Source: Nitrospirota bacterium (GTDB lineage Bacteria > Nitrospirota > Thermodesulfovibrionia > Thermodesulfovibrionales > Dissulfurispiraceae). From it: a DNA stretch of 64,000 bases. The number at the start of each line of letters is the position of its first letter. Positions within the stretch are counted from its first letter, which is position 1. The notes beneath the pieces were generated by a model. That model did not search any database and was not told the DNA's origin. It was given only the letters and a program-made list of their open reading frames with translations. This document shows, piece by piece, positions 47,823 through 57,392 of this stretch. The DNA lies in the NCBI GenBank assembly GCA_015233365.1, contig JADFXU010000005.1, positions 34,310 through 98,309 of the forward strand. Direction: 5' to 3'. Both the position numbers and the translations under genes were made by a program.

Positions 47823-48485
47823 GTGAAAGAAATTATTGCCGCTTATAACGAAGCCATATTTGATGCCAACCGCGACAGGGCGCTGAAGATAATCCGTGAA
47901 GCAGTGGACAACGGCGTTGCCCCCGAGGATATCGTATTCAAGGTTGTTGTTCCTGCGCTGGAAGTCATGATGAAAGGGGTCAGCGAGACCCGGAACGTCA
48001 GCCTTGCCCAGCATTTTTTGGCCGCGCAGATAGCGGCTGAAGTGACGGAAGACATGGTCGCCAGATTCAGAAAGGCCCCCGCGGTTGCCGGGAGTGTCGT
48101 TATAGGGACGTCCCAGGGCGACTTTCACGGGCTCGGCAAAAAAATCATCAGCGGATGCCTTAAGGCCCTGATGATTGAGGTCATCGACTTGGGGCTCAAT
48201 GTTCCACCGGAACGGTTTGTTGACGAAGCGGTTGCACACGGAGCGCAGGTCATTGCCATATCCTCCATGATGGTCCATACCGCGCTGGGTGAGAACGGCT
48301 GTCTCAAGGTACGGCAAATACTGAAACAAAGGGGGCTTGAGGATAAAATCAAGGTCATAGTAGGCGGCGCCCCATACCGCCATGACCCGAACCTGTACAA
48401 AGTCGTGCGCGCCGACGCATGGGCCGAGGATGCCATCACCGCGGGCAAGGTAATAGCTGGCCTTATAAAAGGGGTGAGGAAATGA
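47823..48485 (+). CDS. Corrinoid (B12-binding) methyltransferase-type protein A
   Basis: GTSQGDFHGLGKKI (DXHXXG), SSMMVHT, VIVGGAPY; N-terminal helical cap. Confidence 0.92.
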   Translation: MKEIIAAYNEAIFDANRDRALKIIREAVDNGVAPEDIVFKVVVPALEVMMKGVSETRNVSLAQHFLAAQIAAEVTEDMVARFRKAPAVAGSVVIGTSQGDFHGLGKKIISGCLKALMIEVIDLGLNVPPERFVDEAVAHGAQVIAISSMMVHTALGENGCLKVRQILKQRGLEDKIKVIVGGAPYRHDPNLYKVVRADAWAEDAITAGKVIAGLIKGVRK

Positions 48486-49525
48486 TCAGCGGAATGGACA
48501 GGCTTGTTGCTGCCGCAAAGGGGGAGACTTCCGACCGCGTGCCGGTCTTCTGCAACCTTATAGACCAGGGCGCAAAAGAGCTTGGTATGACTATAGAGGA
48601 GTATTATTCAAACGGAGAGTATGTTGCCGAGGCGCAGCTCAGGATGCGTGAGAAATACGGGTATGACAATCTCTGGGGGCTCTTCTATGTCGGAAAAGAG
48701 GCCGAACTCATGGGATGTGGAAAAATCATTTTCGCCACGGACGGGCCGCCAAATGTAGGACAGATGATCCTAAAGAGCTATGACGATATAGACCGGCTCG
48801 TTGTACCGCAAGACATCTCTTCACACCCCGCTTTTCAGGAACCGTTGAAGTGTCTGAACATCCTAAAGAAAGAAGCCGGGGGAAAGTACCCTGTATGTGC
48901 ATATGTCACCGCATCTATGACCTTGCCCGCCATACTTATGGGCATGGAGAAATGGATGGAGCTTCTTCTCACAGGACCTGCGGCTGTGCGCGATGAGCTT
49001 CTGGAGAAGTGCTCTGACTTTTTCAAAAAAGAGATAACCGCGTATCGAAACGCCGGGGCCGATGTTATTATCTATGCTAACGCCTTTGGCTCGACCGACT
49101 TTGTACCGATGAGAATGTTCCAGGAACTGTCCCTGCCGTGGATGGAACGCGACCTGAAGCCGGTCGGGACCGATGGGGTAGTGTATTACTGCGGGGGGGC
49201 GCGAATGAACGCCGTACTCGGCCAGGTCATCGAAAGGCTGGGGTTAGGGACTTATTACCTCAGTCCCTTTGACGACATTGCCGAGGGCAAGAAAATAATC
49301 GGCGGGCGCGGGCTGACCTGCGGGGTTATTAACGACATCAGGCTCATTGACTGGTCAAAAGAGGAGATCAGGAGCGAGGTCAAAAGGATGATGGACGCGG
49401 GCAAACCCGGGAGAAAATTCCTTTTCGGAACTCTCGTCATGCCTTACGTTATTCCCGAGGAAAACATCCGTGCGATGCTTGAGGCCGCTTATGAATTCGG
49501 TGGCCTCGGGGGCGATGATAAGTGA
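48482..49525 (+). CDS. Uroporphyrinogen-decarboxylase-family (MtaA-like) methyltransferase A
   Basis: MDRLVAAAKGETSDRVPVF; GTDGVVYYCGGARMNAV; start/stop overlap with corrinoid gene. Confidence 0.88.
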   Translation: MISGMDRLVAAAKGETSDRVPVFCNLIDQGAKELGMTIEEYYSNGEYVAEAQLRMREKYGYDNLWGLFYVGKEAELMGCGKIIFATDGPPNVGQMILKSYDDIDRLVVPQDISSHPAFQEPLKCLNILKKEAGGKYPVCAYVTASMTLPAILMGMEKWMELLLTGPAAVRDELLEKCSDFFKKEITAYRNAGADVIIYANAFGSTDFVPMRMFQELSLPWMERDLKPVGTDGVVYYCGGARMNAVLGQVIERLGLGTYYLSPFDDIAEGKKIIGGRGLTCGVINDIRLIDWSKEEIRSEVKRMMDAGKPGRKFLFGTLVMPYVIPEENIRAMLEAAYEFGGLGGDDK

Positions 49526-50328
49526 TGAAGGGAAACCCCGAAAAACCGGAAAAGACCGGCACGGTTAAAGATGGAACGGAAGACCTGGAGGAACGGGTCT
49601 CAAGACTGGCCAGGGACAAGTCATGCTTGCAGCTTATAAACCGCATGATGGAAAAATTGAGCGCGGTCCCCGGTCTGGCAAATACGATGGAGAGCATGCT
49701 CACGGTCGTCCTGGACTGCATAGGCGGCACCAATGTAGCCGTCTATTATCTGATAGACGACACTGTTTACTATGCCGATGTTTACGGCAAAAAAATGAAG
49801 ATCGCCTCAATCGACGACCAAGAGGTGAAGAAAGTCTTCGACAGCCGCGAGCCCCTGGAAATAGAACATGATTTCAGCGACACCAAAATGATGACCCCCG
49901 AATTCACGAAGGCATTCACCTGGGTGTTCCCACTTCTTGTCGGGACGGAAATCGTAGGAGTATTCAAGATCGAGGACATGCATATGGGGATGAGGGAACT
50001 GCGTCCCTATCTGCCCACCTTTTTCAATTATGTGGCCCTTATCCTGAGAAACGAGATACTGGGGCAAACCAGGTTAAAGAAGGCCTTCTGCCAGTTGAAC
50101 GAGACGAACGTCGCTCTGTCCAACGAGATAATCGAGCGCAAGCGGGCGGAGGAGGCGCTGCGTAAGAGCAACGAGGAACTGGAGAGGAAAAACGCGGAAC
50201 TCGAAACGATGAACAAGGTGTTTGTGGGCAGGGAGATCAGGATGGTGGAATTGAAAGAGAGGATAAAGGAGCTGGAATTCAGAATTCAGAAGCAGGAAGA
50301 CGAAAATAAAAACGCACCGGGAAATTAG
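49522..50328 (+). CDS. GAF-domain protein with C-terminal FVGREIRMVELKERIKELE coiled coil
   Basis: GAF-like VLDCIGGTNVAVYYLIDDTVYY...VFPLLVGTEIVGVFKIED; no kinase domain. Confidence 0.8.
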   Translation: MMKGNPEKPEKTGTVKDGTEDLEERVSRLARDKSCLQLINRMMEKLSAVPGLANTMESMLTVVLDCIGGTNVAVYYLIDDTVYYADVYGKKMKIASIDDQEVKKVFDSREPLEIEHDFSDTKMMTPEFTKAFTWVFPLLVGTEIVGVFKIEDMHMGMRELRPYLPTFFNYVALILRNEILGQTRLKKAFCQLNETNVALSNEIIERKRAEEALRKSNEELERKNAELETMNKVFVGREIRMVELKERIKELEFRIQKQEDENKNAPGN

Positions 50329-50357
50329 CATGAAAAGATATGCAACTACAGTCGCCG
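50181..50357 (+). repeat. Direct repeat copy 1 (3' end of GAF gene + aborted start of PhnD-like gene)
   Basis: Near-identical to 52021..52204; ends ATGAAAAGATATGCAACTACAGTCGCCGC-TTAG = MKRYATTVAA*. Confidence 0.88.
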
Positions 50358-50497
50358 CTTAGCTCCCCCGGTTTTTTGCGGTCTCTAAAATTAATGCGCA
50401 TGACGGAAAAGAGTTTAAAAATAACATGTGTCAGGATAATGGCTGAAGCGCTACTTTTTCAGCGGAACCGGGGACTTCAGGTGACTATGGGTCGGGC

Positions 50498-52156
50498 ATG
50501 AAAATAAAAGCCAAATTCACACTAATCGTCTCGACCTTTGTTATTATTTTGCTCGCACTAATTGCGTTTATCGCCTTTTCACACTACAAAAAATCCATTA
50601 AAGAAACTATCGCTCAGCAGCAATTCCTCATGGTCTCCATACTAGCAGATGAAATAGACAGTAAACTTTTGACCGCTCAACAGCATCTTATTGAGGTTGC
50701 AAAAGCTGCTCCGCCGGACATAATGCAAAATCCTGGAAAGGCACAGGCATTTCTTGACAACAAGCCGAGTTTGCATGTAATGTTTGAGAGTCATCTTTTT
50801 TTATTTACGCCGGCAGGCAAAGTATTAGTTGAATCACCATATACTCCAGGCATGAGGGGATTTAACCTTTCTTTCCGCGAGTACATTATAAATACCCTTA
50901 AAACAAAACAACCGTATATCTCCGATCCGTTTGTGTCCTCGATGCCGCATAAACATCCTGTCATAACGTTCACAGTGCCGCTTTTTGACCGCAAAGGCAA
51001 AATAACAGGCATATTAACCGGCAGCATAGACCTTATGAGTGATAACTTCCTGGGGAGAATAAGCACTGTAAAAATAGGGAAGACAGGTTATTTTTACCTG
51101 ACTACCACGGACAGGACTTTAATTATGCATCCCGACAAGAAAAGGATCCTGACAAAAATGGCTTCCGGCCTAAACAGGCTTTATGATAGGGGTATAGAGG
51201 GATTCGAGGGCACCGACGAAACCATAACGTCTTACGGGACAAAAATGGTTGCTTCTTTTAAGCGGCTGAAAGTAAAAAACTGGATACTGATTGCAAACTG
51301 TCCGCAAGCTGAAGCATATCGTCCCATCCATGAGGCGGAACAGTATTTTTTAATGGCCACTATTACAGTAATCATTGCGGTATTTTTTATTATTTCCTTC
51401 ATCATAAAATATTTAACAAAACCTCTTGAACTTTTCACCCGTCACGTTGAGGACCTTCCACAAAAAACAGGGGACGACAGATTCCTGAATATAAAGACAA
51501 AAGATGAGATCGGGACGCTTTCCCTGGCTTTTAATAAGATGGTGACCGAGATTGACAAGAGGTCGGAACTGGAACGGAGTGTAAGTCGCCAGAAGGAACT
51601 AATCCTCACTGCAGCAGGCGAGGGCATTTGCGGGATGGATTCAGAAGGAAAAATAATATTTGCCAATCCGGCGGCGGCGGAAATGTGCGGCTATCAGGTT
51701 GAGGAGCTGGTCGGTTCGCACATGCACCATCTGCTCCATTATGCCAGGCCTGACGGCTCTCCTTATCCGCAGGAAGAATGCCCTCATTTCAGTACCCTTC
51801 GGCAAGGGACGTCATGTCAGATGAGAGATGAGGTTTTTTGGAGGAAAGATGGCACAAGCTTCCCTATCGCCTATACGAGCACCCCGATACGGGAAAGAGA
51901 TACGATAACAGGAGCGGTTGTCACCTTCCGCGACATCACTGACCGCAGGAAGGCCGAAGATGATATCCGTAAACTCAACGAGGAGCTTGAGCAGCGGGTC
52001 AATGAACGGACAGCCGAAATGGAGAGGAAAAACGCGGAACTCGAAACGGTGAACAAGGTGTTTGTGGGCAGGGAGCTGAGAATGGTGGAATTGAAGGAGA
52101 GGATAAAGGAGTTGGAATTCAGAATTCAGAATTCAGAATCAGGAAGACAAAAATAA
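50498..52156 (+). CDS. dCache-HAMP-PAS sensor protein with C-terminal FVGRELRMVELKERIKELE coiled coil
   Basis: TM-Cache (GFNLSFREYIINTLKTKQPYISDPF...VITFTVPLFD); [35 protein letters not shown]; no kinase domain. Confidence 0.87.
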   Translation: MKIKAKFTLIVSTFVIILLALIAFIAFSHYKKSIKETIAQQQFLMVSILADEIDSKLLTAQQHLIEVAKAAPPDIMQNPGKAQAFLDNKPSLHVMFESHLFLFTPAGKVLVESPYTPGMRGFNLSFREYIINTLKTKQPYISDPFVSSMPHKHPVITFTVPLFDRKGKITGILTGSIDLMSDNFLGRISTVKIGKTGYFYLTTTDRTLIMHPDKKRILTKMASGLNRLYDRGIEGFEGTDETITSYGTKMVASFKRLKVKNWILIANCPQAEAYRPIHEAEQYFLMATITVIIAVFFIISFIIKYLTKPLELFTRHVEDLPQKTGDDRFLNIKTKDEIGTLSLAFNKMVTEIDKRSELERSVSRQKELILTAAGEGICGMDSEGKIIFANPAAAEMCGYQVEELVGSHMHHLLHYARPDGSPYPQEECPHFSTLRQGTSCQMRDEVFWRKDGTSFPIAYTSTPIRERDTITGAVVTFRDITDRRKAEDDIRKLNEELEQRVNERTAEMERKNAELETVNKVFVGRELRMVELKERIKELEFRIQNSESGRQK

Positions 52157-52204
52157 AAGGATACTGGTGAATTAGCATGAAAAGATATGCAACTACAGTC
52201 GCAG
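52021..52204 (+). repeat. Direct repeat copy 2 (3' end of Cache-PAS gene + start of PhnD-like gene)
   Basis: See 50181..50357; 7 nt longer owing to an additional gaattca unit. Confidence 0.88.
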
Positions 52205-53088
52205 CACTGGTTTTATTATTGATAATCTCAGGCTGCAAGCAGGGGCAGCAAAGCACAGGTCCGAGGTACGGCGTATCGCCGTCGTCTCAAAATGTGCCGG
52301 TCTATCACTTTGCCGTGCATCCGCTCCACAATCCGGCCAAACTCATACAGGCGTACCAACCTCTTGTAGATTATCTGAACAAACATATCAATGGGGCACG
52401 TTTCACGCTGGAGGCTTCCAGAGACTATGCCAATTTTGAGGTAAAATACCAAAGTGGCAAGCCTGAATTTCTCCTGCCGAACCCCTGGCAGACCCTCCAG
52501 GCCATGAAGACCGGTTACCGCGTTATCGCCATTGCAGGAGAGCCGGAGGACTTCAAGGGCATATTTTTAGTACGCAGGGACAGCGGCATCAGGAAGCCCT
52601 CGGACCTGAAAGGCAAGGCGGTAAGTTATCCGTCTCCTACTGCGCTTGCGGCCTGCATCATGCCCCAATATTTTCTCCACGTACATGGTATCAACGTCAA
52701 CAGGGACATCGAAAACCGGTATGTCGGCTCACAGGAGTCTTCTATAATGAACGTCCATTTGAAAAATACAGCTGCCGGAGCAACCTGGCCACCGCCGTGG
52801 AGGGCCTTTCAAAAGGACCATCCACAGGAGGCTGCGGAATTGAAGGTTTTGTGGGAAACTGAGCCGCTTATAAACAATTCTGTCATGATACGCAGTGATC
52901 TCCCGGCTGACATACGGGAGCAGGTTCGAAAATACCTGGTCGGTCTGCATGAGACAGAGGAAGGCAGGGCGATACTCGCCGGCATGGAGACCGCCCGTTT
53001 TATTCCGGCGTCGGACAAGGACTACGATGTGGTGCGCTCTTACGTTGAGCGGTTCGAGAGGGAAGTGCGGAAGGTGGAGACTAAATGA
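52177..53088 (+). CDS. PhnD-like phosphate/phosphonate-type periplasmic binding lipoprotein
   Basis: Lipobox LIISGC; FAVHPLHNPAKLIQAYQPLVDYLNKH; DLKGKAVSYPSPTALAA; no ABC permease/ATPase nearby. Confidence 0.88.
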   Translation: MKRYATTVAALVLLLIISGCKQGQQSTGPRYGVSPSSQNVPVYHFAVHPLHNPAKLIQAYQPLVDYLNKHINGARFTLEASRDYANFEVKYQSGKPEFLLPNPWQTLQAMKTGYRVIAIAGEPEDFKGIFLVRRDSGIRKPSDLKGKAVSYPSPTALAACIMPQYFLHVHGINVNRDIENRYVGSQESSIMNVHLKNTAAGATWPPPWRAFQKDHPQEAAELKVLWETEPLINNSVMIRSDLPADIREQVRKYLVGLHETEEGRAILAGMETARFIPASDKDYDVVRSYVERFEREVRKVETK

Positions 53089-55097
53089 AGCTTCGTGATA
53101 TTCATAACTTTCTGTCCGGCACGTTACGCGGCCGACTGATCCTCGGTGTGGCCGTCGTACATGCGGTCATGATGACGCTTTTCATAACAGATTTGACATT
53201 GCGGCAGCGTTCGATGCTCCTTGACCGTCAGGAGGAGGCGGCGACAGCACTCTCACAGTCTCTTTCGACCTCGGCAGCGGGATGGCTTGCGGCTGACGAC
53301 ATCTCCGGCCTTCAGGAACTGGTTGAGAACCAGCGTCACTATCCGGAGCTCCTCTTCGCCATGCTCATCGATAAGGGGGGGCGTGTGCTGGCCCATACCG
53401 ACAAATCCCGGCAGGGGCTTTACCTGCTCGACCTTCCCAAGGAGGCCCGCCAGACAGTCGTTAGCAAAACGCCGGATTTGGTGGACGTCGCGGTCCCTGC
53501 CATACTCGGTGGCCGCCATGTAGGGTGGGCGCGTGTCGGCATAGGGCAGAAGACGGCTGGACAGAAGCTCCGCCAGATCACCCGCAGTGGCGCCCTCTAT
53601 GCGATTGCGGCAATCATTCTCGGCACGGTCATCGCTTCGCTGATTGGACGTCATCTGACCCGGCGGCTCTATGCCGTTCAGGACACGATCAACAAAGTGC
53701 GTGCTGGAAACCATCGCGCCCGGTCGTCTATCACGGGAAACGACGAGGCGGCCCTGTTGGCGCGAGAGTTTAATGACATGCTTGATGCTCTGTCGGAGCA
53801 CGAGGCTGAATTGAATTCGAGCGAGGCCCGTTTCACCAAACTATTTAACACAGCTGCTGTGCCCCTCTGTTTCGTCAATAAGGAAGGTGTACTGGTTGAT
53901 TTCAATGATCGTTTTGCGCAGACCTTCGGCTACACTCACGAGGAAGTCCCAACACTGAAGGAGTGGTGGAATTTGGCCTATCCGGACCCCGCCTATCGAA
54001 TACGGGTAGTTGCCACATGGGAAGCCGCTGTGCGGCGTGCCTCGGAGGAAAAGACCGATATCGAACCCATTGAGTACCGGGTAACCTGCAAGAGTGGCGA
54101 GGTGCGTACTATGGTGATCTCAGGCACTACTATTGACGAAGATTTTCTTGCCATCTTCTTCGACATCACCGAGCGAAAGAAGGCGGAAGAAGAAATACGC
54201 ATGCTTACTGAAGAGCTTGAAAAGAGAGTAACTGCAAGAACAGCCGAACTAATTAAAAAAAGCCAGGAACTGGAAGGCAGCCAGAAGGCGCTCATAAACA
54301 TCGTGGATGATCTGAATCAGAAGACCTGGGAACTGGAACAGGCCAATATCAAACTGAAAGAACTCGACCGTTTGAAATCCATGTTCATATCATCAATGAG
54401 CCACGAATTGAGGACCCCGCTGAACTCCATAATCGGGTTCTCAAGCATTCTCCTCCATGAATGGCTCGGACCTGTAAACGATGAGCAAAAGAAGAACCTT
54501 GCCACTGTCCTGAGGTCGGGCGAGCATTTGCTCAGCCTGATAAACGACGTAATAGACGTATCGAAAATCGAGGCAGGAAAAGTTGAGGCATTTGCGGATG
54601 AGTTTGACATAAGTGATGTGATCTCGGAAGCCGTGGATTTGCTGGCCAAAAATGCTGAAGACAAGGGGCTTGAGCTGAAAATTGAGGCTATCCATCAGAT
54701 TATGCGCACGGACAGACGCAGACTCCTGCAGTGCGTGATCAACCTGTTAAGCAATGCAGTGAAATTTACGGTCAAGGGAGGCGTGCGCGTCTCTGCGCGA
54801 CTAATCAGTAGTAATCTAAATCCTGAACTCAGAAGCCGGATCTCGGAACTCGACGGAGATTTTATGGAAATTTCCGTTACCGACACCGGCGTCGGCATAA
54901 AAGCAGAAGATATGTCGAAACTTTTCCAGCCGTTTATGCGCCTCGAATCTACTGTCGGGGCAGCGGCAAGCGGCACCGGGCTCGGGCTTTATCTTACAAA
55001 TAAGCTGGTTGCGGAAATCCTGAAAGGTGATATAATTTGCAGTAGCAGATACGGGGAAGGAAGCTCTTTTACCATGAGGCTGCCTGTGAAGATATGA
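53085..55097 (+). CDS. TM-HAMP-PAS-HisKA-HATPase sensor histidine kinase
   Basis: HAMP; PAS NTAAVPLCFVNKEGVLVDFNDRFAQTFGY; FISSMSHELRTPLNSIIGFSSIL; GTGLGLYLTNKL. Confidence 0.92.
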   Translation: MKLRDIHNFLSGTLRGRLILGVAVVHAVMMTLFITDLTLRQRSMLLDRQEEAATALSQSLSTSAAGWLAADDISGLQELVENQRHYPELLFAMLIDKGGRVLAHTDKSRQGLYLLDLPKEARQTVVSKTPDLVDVAVPAILGGRHVGWARVGIGQKTAGQKLRQITRSGALYAIAAIILGTVIASLIGRHLTRRLYAVQDTINKVRAGNHRARSSITGNDEAALLAREFNDMLDALSEHEAELNSSEARFTKLFNTAAVPLCFVNKEGVLVDFNDRFAQTFGYTHEEVPTLKEWWNLAYPDPAYRIRVVATWEAAVRRASEEKTDIEPIEYRVTCKSGEVRTMVISGTTIDEDFLAIFFDITERKKAEEEIRMLTEELEKRVTARTAELIKKSQELEGSQKALINIVDDLNQKTWELEQANIKLKELDRLKSMFISSMSHELRTPLNSIIGFSSILLHEWLGPVNDEQKKNLATVLRSGEHLLSLINDVIDVSKIEAGKVEAFADEFDISDVISEAVDLLAKNAEDKGLELKIEAIHQIMRTDRRRLLQCVINLLSNAVKFTVKGGVRVSARLISSNLNPELRSRISELDGDFMEISVTDTGVGIKAEDMSKLFQPFMRLESTVGAAASGTGLGLYLTNKLVAEILKGDIICSSRYGEGSSFTMRLPVKI

Positions 55098-55098
55098 C

Positions 55099-55494
55099 AT
55101 GAAAAAAGTCCTTGTAATAGAAGACAATAAGGACAATCTCCAGCTTATTTCCTATGCGCTTGCGCGCAGCGGCTATGAGGTTGTTTCAACTGGGACCGGA
55201 GAGGAAGGTGTTAAGCTTGCCATTAAGGAGAAGCCTTTTTTTATTATTATGGACATCAATCTGCCCGGCATTGACGGTCTTGAGACAACCAGGAGGCTAC
55301 GAAATTCAGAAGCTGACGGGAAAATCCCTATTATCGCTATTACCTCTTATGCCATGGCCGGTGATGCGGACAGGGTGCTTGCAGCAGGCTGCAATGCATA
55401 TTTTGAGAAACCGATAGACCCGCTTACAATTGTGGATAATATACACAAGGCAATACGGGAGAATACGGGACTCAGAATCCAGGATTCAGAATAA
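55099..55494 (+). CDS. Single-domain response regulator
   Basis: VLVIEDNKDNLQL, MDINLPGIDGLE, ITSYAM, EKPIDPL. Confidence 0.93.
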   Translation: MKKVLVIEDNKDNLQLISYALARSGYEVVSTGTGEEGVKLAIKEKPFFIIMDINLPGIDGLETTRRLRNSEADGKIPIIAITSYAMAGDADRVLAAGCNAYFEKPIDPLTIVDNIHKAIRENTGLRIQDSE

Positions 55495-55692
55495 CTGCTG
55501 AAATAAGAATGCCATATTCAATTTGCCTCTTTAGTTCTGACTCTTTCCCTCTTCGGCAGCATTTATTATAAGTCAATTCGCCCCGATTATTCCGGATGCA
55601 TATCGCCTCAAAAAATGATACACTGTGATTACCACATAAACTGATTCCCTTCGTGTTTTTTTAGGCGGGAGAAGAACTTTGGAGAAAAGATT

Positions 55693-56370
55693 ATGACGGA
55701 TGCTGAGCAAGCCAGGAAGTCTGTGATAGATGCGATCCTGAAAGGGGAAAGAGAGTTGGCGAACAACCTGCTGGACGATTATGCGGTATCACGCGGCCAT
55801 CGTACGGCCATGAATGAGGTTCTGGAACCGGTTCTTGAAGAAATAGGAAGCAGGTGGGCCGAGGAAAACATTTCTCTTGCGCAGGGTTATATCGCCGGAA
55901 AAGTTGCAGAGGATCTGCTCCTGAAAATCCATGATGCGGAACAAGAGTCGCCTGTCAAACAGGCGGATAAAGGGCCGGTCATTGTCGGGAATATTGAAGA
56001 CGACTATCACTCGTTAGGGAGGAAGCTGGTTTCTGTTTTCCTGCAATCGGCCGGCTGGCGGGTATATGATCTGGGCAATGATGTAACTGCGGAGGAGTTT
56101 GCGGACAAGGCGGTTGAAACAGGCGCGCGCGTGATCGGCGTTTCAGCAATGATGTATACCACTGCCGCGAATATCAGAAAAGTCCGCGAAGAACTTGACA
56201 GGCGAAAGCTCTCAGGCAGAATAAAGCTTGCCGTAGGAGGGGCGGTCTTTAAGCTCAGGCATGAACTCGCATATGAAGTAGGGGGTGATGGAACGGCCGC
56301 GAACGGCTTTCAGTCACCACAGTTGTTTGAAAGGCTGTGGCAAGAGTCGCTCCGGGAGACGCCGTTATGA
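55693..56370 (+). CDS. Corrinoid (B12-binding) methyltransferase-type protein B
   Basis: GNIEDDYHSLGRKL (DXHXXG), SAMMYTT, LAVGGAVF. Confidence 0.9.
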   Translation: MTDAEQARKSVIDAILKGERELANNLLDDYAVSRGHRTAMNEVLEPVLEEIGSRWAEENISLAQGYIAGKVAEDLLLKIHDAEQESPVKQADKGPVIVGNIEDDYHSLGRKLVSVFLQSAGWRVYDLGNDVTAEEFADKAVETGARVIGVSAMMYTTAANIRKVREELDRRKLSGRIKLAVGGAVFKLRHELAYEVGGDGTAANGFQSPQLFERLWQESLRETPL

Positions 56371-57383
56371 CAAGCATGGAACGGGTCGTTGCCGCATTAC
56401 AGGGCACAAACGCAGATAAACGTGCATTTACCATGACTCTGAGCCTCTACGGGGCAAAGCTGACGGGCTGTCCCCTGACCGAATACTACACAGTTCCGGA
56501 AAGATATGCGGAGGGACAGGCAGTGGTGGCTGAGCAATGCAGGCCTGACATCATCTTCACGCCCTTTGCCCTTGCGTTGGAGGCCCAGGCATTTGGAAGC
56601 GAAATCGTCTTTTTTCCGACAGACCCTCCCAATGTAAAGAAGCCGTTCATAAGAAATCCGAATGACATTGGAAAGATCAAGGTGCCTGACATAGAGCGTG
56701 ATGAAGGTCTGCTCTATTTGCGGACAACAACCAAGCTCCTTGCGGACCATTTCAGGGGAACAGTCCCCATCTGCGGGGTACTCGCGTCGCCGATGGATCT
56801 TCCTTCGATCATCATGGGAGTAGAGGGCTGGCTTGAGATGCTGCTCTTTGACAGGAAAAAAACGACGGAAATGATCTCCCTGATGTCTGAATATTTCGTG
56901 AACATGGCAAACAGCATGTTTGATAGCGGGATCAACTTTCTTGCCATGCCCATGATGTTCACCAATCCGCGCCTTCTTTTTGAAAAGACGATCGGGGAGA
57001 TCGTTGTCCCGGCATTGGCTGAAATGTTCGGTAAGCTCAAGGGCCCGATAGTTTTCCATCATGGAGGAAATCCGCTTGCCGTATATCTGCAGCATTACCG
57101 CAACCTGCCCAATATAGGCGGTTTCGTGCTTGACCAGCGGGACAACTTCTCAGAGGCACGGAAGATCGCCGGAGAAAACGTGCTGCTTTTGGGCAATCTT
57201 GACGGGCCTTCTCTGGGGAAGATCAGCCCTGCAGATGCAGTTGAAAAGGCGCGGGAGATCCTTGACGACAGAAAAGGAGACAGGCATTTCATATTTGCCA
57301 CTTCCAGCGCAGACGTGGCATGGGGCACCCCCATGGAAACCATCACCGGGATCTATGATCTCATCCAGCACTATGAATCATAA
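56367..57383 (+). CDS. Uroporphyrinogen-decarboxylase-family (MtaA-like) methyltransferase B
   Basis: MTSMERVVAALQGTNADKRAFTMTLSLYGAKLTG; GPIVFHHGGNPLAVY; ATGA overlap with corrinoid gene. Confidence 0.86.
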   Translation: MTSMERVVAALQGTNADKRAFTMTLSLYGAKLTGCPLTEYYTVPERYAEGQAVVAEQCRPDIIFTPFALALEAQAFGSEIVFFPTDPPNVKKPFIRNPNDIGKIKVPDIERDEGLLYLRTTTKLLADHFRGTVPICGVLASPMDLPSIIMGVEGWLEMLLFDRKKTTEMISLMSEYFVNMANSMFDSGINFLAMPMMFTNPRLLFEKTIGEIVVPALAEMFGKLKGPIVFHHGGNPLAVYLQHYRNLPNIGGFVLDQRDNFSEARKIAGENVLLLGNLDGPSLGKISPADAVEKAREILDDRKGDRHFIFATSSADVAWGTPMETITGIYDLIQHYES

Positions 57384-57392
57384 GTTAAGGTC

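Noticed and set aside
47532-48383. 283-aa minus-strand ORF opposite corrinoid protein A
   Set aside because: Antisense to a strongly supported B12-binding gene.
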